Assembly (NCBI GenBank): GCA_032250895.1
Contig: JAVVEZ010000001.1
Coordinates: 32,291-96,290 of the forward strand
DNA: 64,000 nucleotides
From: JAVVEZ01 sp032250895
GTDB lineage: Bacteria; Pseudomonadota; Gammaproteobacteria; Pseudomonadales; Pseudohongiellaceae
Reading direction: 5' to 3'
The number at the start of each line of letters is the position of its first letter. Positions within the stretch are counted from its first letter, which is position 1. The notes under the pieces were generated by a model. That model was not told the DNA's origin. It saw only the letters and a list, made by a program, of their open reading frames with translations, and searched no databases. The position numbers were made by a program, and so were the translations under genes. Below, piece after piece: positions 1-8,800 of this stretch.

Positions 1-775
1 TAATGCCGGAGGAAATGCAGGCGTAGGGATTGGCGCCGGTGGAACCGGCCAGGCGTACGGTGGAGGTGGAGGCGTTCTGTTCGTGATCGGCATGCAGCAG
101 AAAAATCTTGTCCATGGCATCGGCGAGGATGGGGCTGGCTTCGTAGTTTTCACAGGGTGTACCGAACATCATATGCAGAAAGTTGGCACTGAAGTCCAGG
201 TCATTGCGTGGATACATGAAGGGTTGGCCGATGGAGTATTTGTAGCACATGGCGGCCAGGGTCGGCATTTTGGCAATCAGGCGCAGCGCGGCAACCTTGC
301 GATGCTGTTCATTATCGATGACCAGTGCATCATGGTAGAAAGCCGATAATGCACCGACGACTCCCACCATGATGGACATGGGGTGTGCCTGTCGTGGAAA
401 GCCGTTGAAAAAGTGATGAATCTGCTCGTGCACCATGGTGTGGTAGCGGATGTTGTTGACGAATTCCGCCTTTTCCTCGGTGCTCGGCAACTCACCATTG
501 AGCAGAAGGTAGCAGCATTCGAGATAATCGGACTTTTCAGCCAGTTGTTCGATGGGATAGCCGCGATACAGCAAAACCCCTTTGTCACCGTCAATATAGG
601 TAATTTTGGATTCACAGGAGGCAGTGGACATGAACCCCGGATCAAAGGTGAATATGCCCTTGGCGGTAAGTCCCCGGACATCGACTACATCCGGGCCCAG
701 GGAGGCCTCGTAGACAGGTAACTCCAGGGTTTCATTGACGCCATCAACGGACAACTGAGCTTTTTTCTCAGTCAT
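1..775 (-). CDS. gltA: Citrate synthase, 5' part (truncated by window edge)
   Basis: Condenses acetyl-CoA and oxaloacetate to citrate, the entry step of the TCA cycle. The reverse strand from an ATG at 775 encodes about 258 residues that run off the window start. They begin MTEKKAQLSVDG and include FDPGFMSTASCES, DGDKGVLLYRGYPIEQLA and HADHEQNASTSTVRL, all hallmarks of type II (hexameric) bacterial citrate synthase. The C-terminal half with the catalytic Asp is outside the window. AAGGAG lies 5 nt before the ATG. The gene is divergent from sdhC across a 502-nt gap, the arrangement usual in Pseudomonas and relatives. Confidence 0.96.
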   Translation of the reverse strand, partial: MTEKKAQLSVDGVNETLELPVYEASLGPDVVDVRGLTAKGIFTFDPGFMSTASCESKITYIDGDKGVLLYRGYPIEQLAEKSDYLECCYLLLNGELPSTEEKAEFVNNIRYHTMVHEQIHHFFNGFPRQAHPMSIMVGVVGALSAFYHDALVIDNEQHRKVAALRLIAKMPTLAAMCYKYSIGQPFMYPRNDLDFSANFLHMMFGTPCENYEASPILADAMDKIFLLHADHEQNASTSTVRLAGSTGANPYACISSGI

Positions 776-849
776 AGGGACTCCTTATAGATTATTTTGA
801 CAACATGTGAGGAACGAGTGCGGACAACCCACCCTGATACAGAGCGGCA

Positions 850-878
850 ACACTATCCGGTGAGACCTGAATTGTCAA
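850..878 (-). promoter_or_regulatory. Candidate sigma70 promoter of gltA
   Basis: On the minus strand a perfect TTGACA (873-878) is followed after 17 nt by TAGTGT (850-855), about 75 nt upstream of the gltA ATG. The -35 box and spacing are ideal and the -10 box is partial. Assigned by eye only. Confidence 0.4.
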
Positions 879-1081
879 ATAAGCTGACAGCCGCTTTGGC
901 ATGATTGCCATTATTCGTATTTCGATTAGAGCAGAACGGTCCTGAAAGACGATAGACGGATTTTGGGGAAGGCGCCGAAATGAGGCGAACCTGACCCTTT
1001 TGAACTTCTCATCTGAAGGAATCCTGAAGGCAGGAGCGCCATGTCCGAAGCTGAAATCTTCAGAAATCCGGCGGAAAATAG

Positions 1082-1111
1082 TTACTAATCCCGCTATTTT
1101 TAAGGCATAAT
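1082..1111 (+). promoter_or_regulatory. Candidate promoter of the sdh-suc operon
   Basis: TTACTA (1082-1087) and CATAAT (1106-1111) are separated by 18 nt. The match is moderate and the site lies about 165 nt upstream of the chosen sdhC start, leaving a long leader. Confidence 0.3.
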
Positions 1112-1150
1112 ATGGCCTATTTTTGGCTGCTGGAGACCTTTATAGGGAAC

Positions 1151-1168
1151 TTGATAAGTTTTTATCAA
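1151..1168. repeat. Inverted repeat TTGATAA-gttt-TTATCAA in the sdhC leader
   Basis: A perfect 7-bp palindrome with a 4-nt centre lies downstream of the candidate promoter. It could be an operator or a small leader hairpin. It resembles an FNR box (TTGAT-N4-ATCAA), but the half-sites are 8 nt apart rather than 4. Confidence 0.4.
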
Positions 1169-1277
1169 ATTCTGGGTCTCCTGAGTGGTAATGCTTCCTC
1201 CAAAGCTGGCAACTCCTTACGTGACGGCCAGGGGCGGGGGTCTGAAAACTTGCAAACAGGAAGGCTGTGATAACGCT

Positions 1278-1661
1278 GTGAAAGATAAAAGGCCTGTCAA
1301 TCTGGATTTGGGCACCATTCGTTTACCTCTGGCTGCGTACACGTCGATACTCCACCGGATCTCAGGTGTGATTGTGTTTATCGGTATTGCCATTCTGCTC
1401 TGGTTGTTTGATCTGTCCCTGGGTTCCGAGGACGGCTTCAATACCATCAGGCAGACTCTCGATTCGTTCATGGCCCGGCTTGTTCTTTGGGGCATCCTCT
1501 CTGCGCTGGCCTACCATCTCGTCGCCGGAATCAGACATTTATTGATGGACATGGGTATTGCCGACGGCAAGGCATCCGGTACGAACAGTGCCCGGCTGGT
1601 TGTGGTGGTTGGCATCTTGCTGATTCTTGTTCTGGGAGGGTGGTTATGGCCGGCCGTGTAA
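1278..1661 (+). CDS. sdhC: Succinate dehydrogenase cytochrome b556 subunit
   Basis: Membrane anchor of complex II; with SdhD it binds haem b and ubiquinone at the inner membrane. The chosen GTG start at 1278 gives 127 residues beginning VKDKRPVNLDLGTIRLPL, the usual SdhC N-terminus and length. An upstream in-frame ATG at 1185 would add about 31 unrelated residues. Visible motifs are SILHRISG (quinone-site region) and HLVAGIRHLLMD, which carries the haem-ligand His. Three hydrophobic helices are evident. AGGAAGG precedes the start at long spacing. It overlaps sdhD by 16 nt, so the two are translationally coupled. Confidence 0.92.
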   Translation: MKDKRPVNLDLGTIRLPLAAYTSILHRISGVIVFIGIAILLWLFDLSLGSEDGFNTIRQTLDSFMARLVLWGILSALAYHLVAGIRHLLMDMGIADGKASGTNSARLVVVVGILLILVLGGWLWPAV

Positions 1662-2023
1662 GCAGTGTAAGCAGCCTGGGTCGCAGCGGCTTGTATGACT
1701 GGATGGTGCAGCGGGTCTCTGCTGTGTTGATGCTGGCCTACATCCTGTTTCTGGTGATCGTGCTGGTCAGGACGCCGGACATGCAGTATGCCGACTGGCA
1801 GGCCATCTTTGCGCTGACCTGGGTGAAAATTTTCAGTCTCATCACGCTGCTGGCACTGTGTGCCCATGCCTGGGTCGGCATGTGGACGATTGCAACAGAT
1901 TACCTGACTGGCGCCATGTTGGGTTCTGCGGCGACTTGCATTCGTTTTGGGTTTCAAAGTGCTTGCCTGATTGTGCTGCTTGCCTATTTTGTCTGGGGCG
2001 TGCAGATTCTATGGAGTGTATAG
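1646..2023 (+). CDS. sdhD: Succinate dehydrogenase hydrophobic membrane anchor subunit
   Basis: Second membrane anchor of complex II. The ATG at 1646 is preceded by GGGAGGG and gives 125 residues beginning MAGRVSSVSSLGRSGLYDW. The protein has three transmembrane helices and the motif HAWVGMWTIATDY, which carries the haem/quinone-site His and the conserved D-Y pair. A longer frame from 1487 would read through the sdhC gene and is not supported. It overlaps sdhC and ends 3 nt before the sdhA start. Confidence 0.92.
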   Translation: MAGRVSSVSSLGRSGLYDWMVQRVSAVLMLAYILFLVIVLVRTPDMQYADWQAIFALTWVKIFSLITLLALCAHAWVGMWTIATDYLTGAMLGSAATCIRFGFQSACLIVLLAYFVWGVQILWSV

Positions 2024-2026
2024 ATC

Positions 2027-3799
2027 TTGGCTAAAATCAGAACGCTTTCCTTTGACAGTGTGATCGTGGGCGGCGGTGGCTCCGGCCTGCGTGCCGCTCT
2101 TCAGCTTTCCCAGTCGGGTTACCGGACCGCCGTTATCTCGAAGGTTTTCCCCACCCGCTCTCATACGGTTTCAGCCCAGGGGGGCATCACCTGTGCCATC
2201 GCCAGTGAAGACCCCAATGATGACTGGCGCTGGCATATGTACGATACGGTCAAGGGCTCCGATTATATCGGTGACCAGGACGCCATCGAATACATGTGCA
2301 GCGAGGGCCCGCAATCGGTTTTCGAACTCGAACACATGGGGCTGCCGTTTTCCAGAAACGAGTCCGGTCGCATCTATCAGCGTCCCTTTGGCGGACAGTC
2401 GAAAAATTTCGGCAAGGGCGGGCAGGCTGCCCGTACCTGTGCGGCAGCTGACAGAACCGGCCATGCCCTGCTGCATACCCTGTATCAGGCCAATCTGAAA
2501 AATGAGACCACCTTTCTCAATGAATGGTATGCCACCGATCTGGTCAGGAACCAGGATAGCGTTGTGGTCGGTGTCATTGCCCTGTGCATCGAAACGGGTG
2601 AAACCGTGTATGTGAAATCCAAGGCGACTGTTTTTGCCACCGGCGGAGCCGGCCGGATCTATGCCTCGACCACCAATGCGCTGATCAATACCGGTGACGG
2701 CATCGGCATGGCCCTGCGGGCCGGTTTCCCGGTTCAGGATATTGAAATGTGGCAGTTCCATCCCACCGGTATTTATGGGGCGGGAACCCTGATAACGGAA
2801 GGCAGCCGTGGCGAAGGAGGTTACCTCATCAACAAGGATGGCGAGCGTTTCATGGAACGTTATGCGCCCAATGCCAAGGATCTTGCGGGACGGGATGTGG
2901 TGGCGCGCTCGATGATCCTGGAAATTCTGGCGGGCAGGGGTTGTGGTCCGGAGGCCGACCATGTGCTGTTGAAACTGGATCATCTGGGAGAAAAAGTACT
3001 GAACGAGAAACTGCCAGGCATTCTCGATCTTTCACGCACCTTTGCCCATGTCGACCCGGTCAGGGAAGCCATTCCGGTCATCCCCACCTGTCACTATATG
3101 ATGGGTGGTATTCCAACCAATGTACATGGACAGGCCATCACCCAGGATGCCAATGGCAATGACCGCATTATCGAGGGCTTGTTTGCCTGTGGTGAAGCCG
3201 CCTGTGTGTCGGTGCATGGCGCCAATCGGCTGGGGGGCAATTCGCTGCTGGATCTGGTGGTTTTTGGTCGCGCCACCGGTATTCATATCGAAAAAATGCT
3301 CAGTCAGGGTCTCGAACAGCGTGAAGCGGCCGATACTGATATAGACCAGGCCATGACGCGCCTGAACCGGCTCAATACTCGTTCCGGCGGCGAGAGCGTG
3401 GCGGGGCTGAGAAAGGAACTGCAGGCGATCATGCAGAGTCATTTCGGGGTATTCCGCCGGGGTGACTTCATGCGCGAAGGTATAGAAAAGCTGAAAGAAC
3501 TGCGTGGACGCACCGCCAATATCAAGCTGGAAGACAAGAGCATGACCTTCAACACTGCCCGGATCGAGGCCCTGGAACTTGAAAACCTGTTTGAAGTGGC
3601 GGAAGCCACGGCCATTGCTGCGGAAGGCCGCGAAGAGAGCAGGGGCGCCCATGCCAGGGAGGATTTTACCGAGCGTGATGATGTCAACTGGCTGTGCCAT
3701 TCATTGTATTTTCCGAGCGAAAAAAGACTGGCTAAACGTGCCGTGAATTTTGCACCCAAAACAGTCGCCAAATTTGAGCCAACGATACGAAGCTATTGA
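2027..3799 (+). CDS. sdhA: Succinate dehydrogenase flavoprotein subunit
   Basis: Oxidises succinate to fumarate with covalently bound FAD. The protein has 590 residues, the normal length. It carries the N-terminal Rossmann motif GGGGSG, the flavinylation His in HTVSAQGG (about residue 46), QFHPTG, the substrate-site EGSRGEGG, and HGANRLGGNS. The start is an unusual TTG at 2027, immediately after the sdhD stop and with only a weak GGAG. No ATG lies nearby in frame, and the N-terminus MAKIRTLSFDSVIVGGG fits the family. Strong translational coupling to sdhD is likely. Confidence 0.96.
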   Translation: MAKIRTLSFDSVIVGGGGSGLRAALQLSQSGYRTAVISKVFPTRSHTVSAQGGITCAIASEDPNDDWRWHMYDTVKGSDYIGDQDAIEYMCSEGPQSVFELEHMGLPFSRNESGRIYQRPFGGQSKNFGKGGQAARTCAAADRTGHALLHTLYQANLKNETTFLNEWYATDLVRNQDSVVVGVIALCIETGETVYVKSKATVFATGGAGRIYASTTNALINTGDGIGMALRAGFPVQDIEMWQFHPTGIYGAGTLITEGSRGEGGYLINKDGERFMERYAPNAKDLAGRDVVARSMILEILAGRGCGPEADHVLLKLDHLGEKVLNEKLPGILDLSRTFAHVDPVREAIPVIPTCHYMMGGIPTNVHGQAITQDANGNDRIIEGLFACGEAACVSVHGANRLGGNSLLDLVVFGRATGIHIEKMLSQGLEQREAADTDIDQAMTRLNRLNTRSGGESVAGLRKELQAIMQSHFGVFRRGDFMREGIEKLKELRGRTANIKLEDKSMTFNTARIEALELENLFEVAEATAIAAEGREESRGAHAREDFTERDDVNWLCHSLYFPSEKRLAKRAVNFAPKTVAKFEPTIRSY

Positions 3800-3834
3800 T
3801 AACTATTTCTGAATCAGCCAAAGGTAAAAGTACT

Positions 3835-4539
3835 GTGCTAGTAAGTATTTACCGTTATAACCCGGAAACGGACAAGGAACCCTGGATGCAGGACCTTCAG
3901 GTAGAGCTACCCGTGGGGCGTGACCTGATGGTGCTGGATGTATTGCAGCAGCTGAAAGACAAGGACCCCAGCATTGCCTATCGGCGTTCCTGCCGCGAGG
4001 GGGTATGCGGATCGGACGGTATGAATATGAACGGCCGTAATGGTCTGGCCTGCATCACGCCAGTATCGAGTATCGTCAAGAATGGCAAACTGGTCCTGCG
4101 GCCCTTGCCGGGGCTTCCTGTCATTCGGGATCTGGTGGTGGATATGAATGCGTTTTACCGGCAGTACGAAAAAATAAAACCCTATCTGCAGAATGACACG
4201 CCGGCACCGGCAATAGAACGCTTGCAGTCACCGGAGGAGCGGGCAAAGCTGGACGGTCTTTACGAATGCATCCTGTGCGCCTGCTGTTCCAGCAATTGTC
4301 CGTCATTCTGGTGGAATCCGGACAAGTTTGTCGGGCCGGCGGGCTTGCTGCAGGCGTATCGCTTTTTGATTGACAGCCGTGATACCCATACTGACGAACG
4401 TCTGGCCGATCTGGAAGACCCCTTCAGCGTATTTCGTTGCAGGGGCATCATGAACTGTGTTGCCGTTTGTCCGAAAGGGCTGAATCCGACACGGGCCATT
4501 GGCCATATTCGCAGCATGCTGCTGGAAAGGGGCATCTGA
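3835..4539 (+). CDS. sdhB: Succinate dehydrogenase iron-sulfur subunit
   Basis: Passes electrons from SdhA flavin to quinone through three Fe-S clusters. Cysteine motifs are SCREGVCGSDG ([2Fe-2S]), CILCACCSSNCPSFWW and CRGIMNCVAVCPKG ([4Fe-4S]/[3Fe-4S]). The GTG at 3835 gives 234 residues starting VLVSIYRYNPETD, matching the usual SdhB N-terminus, with AAAGG upstream. An in-frame TTG at 3796, overlapping the sdhA stop, would add 13 residues and cannot be excluded. The gene is the last of the sdh set before a hairpin and sucA. Confidence 0.95.
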   Translation: MLVSIYRYNPETDKEPWMQDLQVELPVGRDLMVLDVLQQLKDKDPSIAYRRSCREGVCGSDGMNMNGRNGLACITPVSSIVKNGKLVLRPLPGLPVIRDLVVDMNAFYRQYEKIKPYLQNDTPAPAIERLQSPEERAKLDGLYECILCACCSSNCPSFWWNPDKFVGPAGLLQAYRFLIDSRDTHTDERLADLEDPFSVFRCRGIMNCVAVCPKGLNPTRAIGHIRSMLLERGI

Positions 4540-4567
4540 ACAGGCAGGATAAATCGCCATAAGGAAT

Positions 4568-4595
4568 ACTTTACAGAATGATAAGTCTGTAAAGT
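4568..4595 (+). repeat. Hairpin between sdhB and sucA
   Basis: ACTTTACAG (4568-4576) and CTGTAAAGT (4587-4595) form a perfect 9-bp stem with a 10-nt loop. There is no U-run afterwards, so it is more likely an mRNA processing or attenuation element, or an operator, than a terminator. Confidence 0.4.
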
Positions 4596-4634
4596 TTCGG
4601 GTAGAGTCTGAAATACACAAGAGGATAGAGATAG

Positions 4635-7481
4635 ATGCAGGACAACCTCAGGGAAATAATGTTACGAAGTGGACATATTTCCGGCAGCAATCTGGACTAT
4701 GTGGAGGGACTCTACGACGCCTATCTGAGCGATCCCAAATCAGTCTCTGAGGAATGGCGCCGGTATTTTGCCGGGTTGCCACTCGTCAACGGTGGTCTAC
4801 CCGAAGTTTCCCATGCAAGAATTGTCGAACAGTTCAAGGGCTTGCCGAAAAGGGGAATGACCAACCTGGGCCAAAGTGTCCCCAACAGCAAGTTGCCTGG
4901 CAGCCTGGAACATGAAGCCAAACAGGTCAATGTCGTACAACTGATCAGTTCCTATCGGGTGCGTGGGCATCAACATGCCAATCTCGATCCGCTGGGCCTG
5001 ATGCCCCGTGAAAATGTGCCTGATCTGGAACTTGAGTTCCATCACCTGTCGGAAGCGGACCGCTCGACCATGTTCAGGACTCAGCCGCTTTTCATCCCGC
5101 AGAAAGCGGCACCGCTGGCGGAAATCATCTCTATCCTGGAGGATGTTTATTGTAATTCCATCGGCTATGAATACACCGGTATCGTTGATCTTTCGCAGAA
5201 ACACTGGATACAGCGGCGAATTGAAAGCATCGGTGGCAAGCCGATTTTTTCGATGGCTACCCGCTTGCATATTCTTGAACGGCTGAGTGCGGCGGAAGGC
5301 CTGGAAAAACACCTGGACGGTAAATACCCAGGCACCAAGCGCTTTGGCCTCGAGGGTGGCGAAAGCCTGATCCATGCACTGGATGACATCATTCAACGTG
5401 CTGGTGAGCAGGGTACCAAGGAGATAGTCATTGGCATGGCCCACAGAGGGCGCCTGAATGTTCTGGTGAATACGCTGGGCAAGAATCCATCACAGTTGTT
5501 CGATGAATTTGAAGGACGGGCCAAGTACCTGAATTCAGGTGATGTGAAATATCACCAGGGTTTTTCCTCCAATGTCATGACGCCGGGTGGCGAAGTTCAT
5601 TGCAGCATGGCCTTCAATCCGTCTCATCTGGAGATCGTAACGCCGGTGATAGAAGGTTCCGTCAGAGCCAGGCAGGATCGCCGTAACGATCAGAGCGGTG
5701 AAACCGTGTTGCCAATTGCCATACATGGAGACGCGGCTTTCGCCGGGCAGGGGGTGGTCATGGAAACCCTGCAAATGTCGCAGACCAGGGCTTATAGCAC
5801 GGGTGGAACGGTTCATATTGTCATCAACAATCAGGTTGGTTTTACCACCAGCCGTCAGGATGACTCCCGTTCCACGGAATACTGTACCGATGTGGCAAAA
5901 ATGGTGCAATCGCCTATTTTTCACGTCAATGGAGATGATCCGGAAGCGGTTCTGTTTGTTACCCAACTGGCCCTGGACTTCCGGAATGAGTTCCGCAAAG
6001 ACGTTGTGGTGGATCTTATCTGCTATCGGCGCAGAGGTCACAATGAAACCGATGAACCGGCCTCTACGCAACCGTTGATGTACAGAACCATCCGTGCCCT
6101 GAAGACCACCCGAACTCTTTATGCCGAAAAATTGATATCGGAAGGCCTGATCAGTGAGCAACAGGCTGAAGACATGAACAAGAGTTACCGCAAGGCACTT
6201 GATGAAGGCACTCATGTGGTGAAAAGCCTGGTGCATGAACCGAATACCGCCTTGTTTGTTGACTGGCGTCCCTATCTCGGGCACGACTGGACCATGCCCT
6301 GTGATACGACTGTGCATCTTGATCATCTGAAGAAACTGGCGGAAAAGCTGGTGGAATTGCCACCTGGCTTTACTGTAAACCGGCAGGTTGCCAGAGTTCT
6401 GGAGGATCGCGGCCGGATGGCCAGAGGTGAATTGTTGGTGGATTGGGGCTGTGCCGAGTTGCTGGCCTATGCCAGCCTGGTGGACAATAACTATCAGATA
6501 CGTCTGACCGGGCAGGATGTGGGACGTGGCACTTTCTCACACAGGCACGCCGTGCTGCATGACCAGGAAAGCGGCGAGACCTTTGTTCCGCTGCAGACGC
6601 TGTCGCAAGCGCGCACCTTCGTCATCTACGATTCGATCCTCTCCGAAGAAGCGGTGCTGGCATTCGAATACGGTTATGCCACGACCCGGCCTGATGCCCT
6701 GGTGATCTGGGAAGCCCAGTTTGGCGATTTCGCCAATGGCGCCCAGGTGGTCATAGACCAGTTTTTGACCAGTGGCGAATACAAGTGGGAACGCCTGTGT
6801 GGTCTGACCTTGCTGTTGCCTCATGGTTACGAGGGGCAGGGGCCTGAACATTCTTCGGCGCGTCTGGAACGCTTCCTGCAATTGTGTGCGGAGAAAAACA
6901 TTCAGGTCTGTATCCCCACCACACCTGCCCAGGTTTTCCATATGCTGCGGCGCCAGATCATCCGGCCCCTGCGAAAACCGCTGATTGTCATGTCGCCCAA
7001 AAGTCTGTTGCGGCACAAAGAGGCGGTATCTTCACTGGAAGAACTGGCGCATGGTTCTTTTTGCAATGTGTTGCCGGAGACGGACGAGCTTGTACCTAAG
7101 AAAGTCAAACGCATGGTTCTGTGCAGCGGCAAGGTTTACTATGAACTGCGCGCCAAACGGCGGGAAGAAAATATCACGGATATTGCCATTGTCCGTCTTG
7201 AGCAATTGTATCCTTTTCCCGAAAACGAACTGGCAGAGGTACTGGCCCCCTATACGGGCCTCAGGGATGTGGTCTGGTGTCAGGAAGAACCCCAGAATCA
7301 GGGAGCCTGGTATTCCAGCCAGCACCATATGCGCAACGTGATTACCCAGTTCAATCCGCGCCTGATGCTGACCTATGCCGGCAGGGAGGCTTCTGCGTCT
7401 CCGGCGGCCGGGTATGCGGCTCTGCATATGGCCCAGCAGGAAAAATTGATCGGAGAGGCCTTGGCTCTGGATAAACGCTGA
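4635..7481 (+). CDS. sucA: 2-oxoglutarate dehydrogenase E1 component
   Basis: Thiamine-diphosphate-dependent decarboxylase of the 2-oxoglutarate dehydrogenase complex; it converts 2-oxoglutarate and transfers the succinyl group to SucB. It has 948 residues, close to the family norm. Recognisable are the N-terminal E2-binding segment (VEGLYDAYLSDPKSVSEEW), GMAHRGRLNVLVN near residue 268, the ThDP region HGDAAFAGQGVVMET, and QNQGAW in the C-terminal domain. It has the order usual after sdhB and is 59 nt upstream of sucB. AGAGGATAG precedes the ATG. Confidence 0.97.
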   Translation: MQDNLREIMLRSGHISGSNLDYVEGLYDAYLSDPKSVSEEWRRYFAGLPLVNGGLPEVSHARIVEQFKGLPKRGMTNLGQSVPNSKLPGSLEHEAKQVNVVQLISSYRVRGHQHANLDPLGLMPRENVPDLELEFHHLSEADRSTMFRTQPLFIPQKAAPLAEIISILEDVYCNSIGYEYTGIVDLSQKHWIQRRIESIGGKPIFSMATRLHILERLSAAEGLEKHLDGKYPGTKRFGLEGGESLIHALDDIIQRAGEQGTKEIVIGMAHRGRLNVLVNTLGKNPSQLFDEFEGRAKYLNSGDVKYHQGFSSNVMTPGGEVHCSMAFNPSHLEIVTPVIEGSVRARQDRRNDQSGETVLPIAIHGDAAFAGQGVVMETLQMSQTRAYSTGGTVHIVINNQVGFTTSRQDDSRSTEYCTDVAKMVQSPIFHVNGDDPEAVLFVTQLALDFRNEFRKDVVVDLICYRRRGHNETDEPASTQPLMYRTIRALKTTRTLYAEKLISEGLISEQQAEDMNKSYRKALDEGTHVVKSLVHEPNTALFVDWRPYLGHDWTMPCDTTVHLDHLKKLAEKLVELPPGFTVNRQVARVLEDRGRMARGELLVDWGCAELLAYASLVDNNYQIRLTGQDVGRGTFSHRHAVLHDQESGETFVPLQTLSQARTFVIYDSILSEEAVLAFEYGYATTRPDALVIWEAQFGDFANGAQVVIDQFLTSGEYKWERLCGLTLLLPHGYEGQGPEHSSARLERFLQLCAEKNIQVCIPTTPAQVFHMLRRQIIRPLRKPLIVMSPKSLLRHKEAVSSLEELAHGSFCNVLPETDELVPKKVKRMVLCSGKVYYELRAKRREENITDIAIVRLEQLYPFPENELAEVLAPYTGLRDVVWCQEEPQNQGAWYSSQHHMRNVITQFNPRLMLTYAGREASASPAAGYAALHMAQQEKLIGEALALDKR

Positions 7482-7540
7482 GCCGGGCAGATGCTGCAAA
7501 CATTGATTACCATACAACTATAAACAGTAAGGGAACGGAT

Positions 7541-8779
7541 ATGTCCATTGAGATCAAAGCGCCTGCATTTCCTGAATCTGTGCCTGATGGCACTATTGCC
7601 ACCTGGTATAAAAAGGCAGGCGAAGCTGTCACCCGCGATGAACTGCTGGTGGATATTGAAACCGACAAGGTTTTGCTGGAAGTGGTGGCTCCTGCTGATG
7701 GCGTGTTGAAAAGCATCACAAAAGATGCCGGTGAAATTGTTGTCAGTCATGAGCTTCTGGCGGTTCTCGAGGAGGGTGGGACAGTTGCAGCTACGACAGC
7801 GAGTCCCGCCAAGGCCGAGACAGGCAAGGCCGGTACGGACAAAATGGAAGAAGAGGATAAGGCGGCTGCAGAAATACTGATGAGCCCGGCAGCCCGAAAG
7901 CTCATCGATGAACATGGCATCGATCCGGCCCGGGTCGCTTGTTCCGGCAAGGATGGTCGTATGACCAAGGAGGACGTGCTCGCCTTTCTTGATCAGACCT
8001 CAGCAGAACAAACAGGTAGTGTTGCGGTTTCGACAGCGGCACCACTTGAGGCAAGGCCTCCCATGATGGGTAGTGATCGGCCAGAACAGCGTGTCGCCAT
8101 GACACGCCTGCGGGCAAAGGTCGCTGAACGGCTTCTGCAAGCCACCCACAGCACAGCCATGCTGACGACCTTCAATGAAGTGAATATGCAGGAAGTCATG
8201 AATCTTCGAAGCCGCTACAAGGAAATGTTCGAGAAAAAACACGAGGGCGTCCGGCTCGGTTTTATGTCATTTTTTGTACGAGCCAGCGTTGAGGCCTTGA
8301 AACGCTTTCCGGCTGTGAATGCCTCCATCGACGGCAATGACATGATCTACCATGGTTATCAGGATATTGGTGTTGCGGTTTCTTCTCCCAGAGGGCTGGT
8401 GGTGCCGGTGCTGCGTGATGCCGATACCCTTGGTTTTGCAGATATCGAACGTGCTGTCATGGACTATGGCATCAAAGCCAGGGACGGCAAGCTCGCCATT
8501 GAAGAAATGATGGGTGGCACCTTCACTATTTCGAACGGGGGTGTGTTTGGCTCTCTGCTTTCCACGCCCATCCTGAATCCGCCACAAACAGCCATTCTGG
8601 GCATGCACAAGATCCAGGATCGGCCCATGGCGGTGAATGGCGAAGTGCGAATACAGCCGATGATGTATCTGGCCCTGTCCTATGATCACAGAATGATCGA
8701 TGGCCGCGAGGCAGTACAGTTTCTGGTCACTATCAAGGAATTACTGGAAGATCCAGCCAGAATATTTTTAGAAGTTTAA
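7541..8779 (+). CDS. sucB: Dihydrolipoyllysine-residue succinyltransferase (E2)
   Basis: Core of the 2-oxoglutarate dehydrogenase complex; it transfers succinyl from lipoate to CoA. Domains in order are an N-terminal lipoyl domain with the lipoylated Lys43 in ETDKV, an Ala/Glu-rich linker, a peripheral-subunit-binding domain (about 110-145, SPAARKLIDEHG), and the C-terminal catalytic domain with the active-site His383 in SYDHRMIDG. The length of 412 residues is normal, with a single lipoyl domain. The gene lies between sucA and lpdA, as expected for one transcript. Confidence 0.97.
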   Translation: MSIEIKAPAFPESVPDGTIATWYKKAGEAVTRDELLVDIETDKVLLEVVAPADGVLKSITKDAGEIVVSHELLAVLEEGGTVAATTASPAKAETGKAGTDKMEEEDKAAAEILMSPAARKLIDEHGIDPARVACSGKDGRMTKEDVLAFLDQTSAEQTGSVAVSTAAPLEARPPMMGSDRPEQRVAMTRLRAKVAERLLQATHSTAMLTTFNEVNMQEVMNLRSRYKEMFEKKHEGVRLGFMSFFVRASVEALKRFPAVNASIDGNDMIYHGYQDIGVAVSSPRGLVVPVLRDADTLGFADIERAVMDYGIKARDGKLAIEEMMGGTFTISNGGVFGSLLSTPILNPPQTAILGMHKIQDRPMAVNGEVRIQPMMYLALSYDHRMIDGREAVQFLVTIKELLEDPARIFLEV

Positions 8780-8800
8780 CCAGACGATCAGGAATAAAAT

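Larger units (their letters stand above)
776..1277. other. Divergent gltA/sdhC intergenic region
   Basis: 502 nt with no convincing gene. It contains candidate promoters in both directions and the 7-bp inverted repeat at 1151-1168. It probably holds the shared control region of gltA and the sdh-suc operon. Confidence 0.6.

Noticed and set aside
1151..1168. FNR box in front of sdhC
   Set aside because: The TTGAT and ATCAA half-sites are 8 nt apart instead of 4, so the spacing is wrong for FNR/CRP-type dimers.
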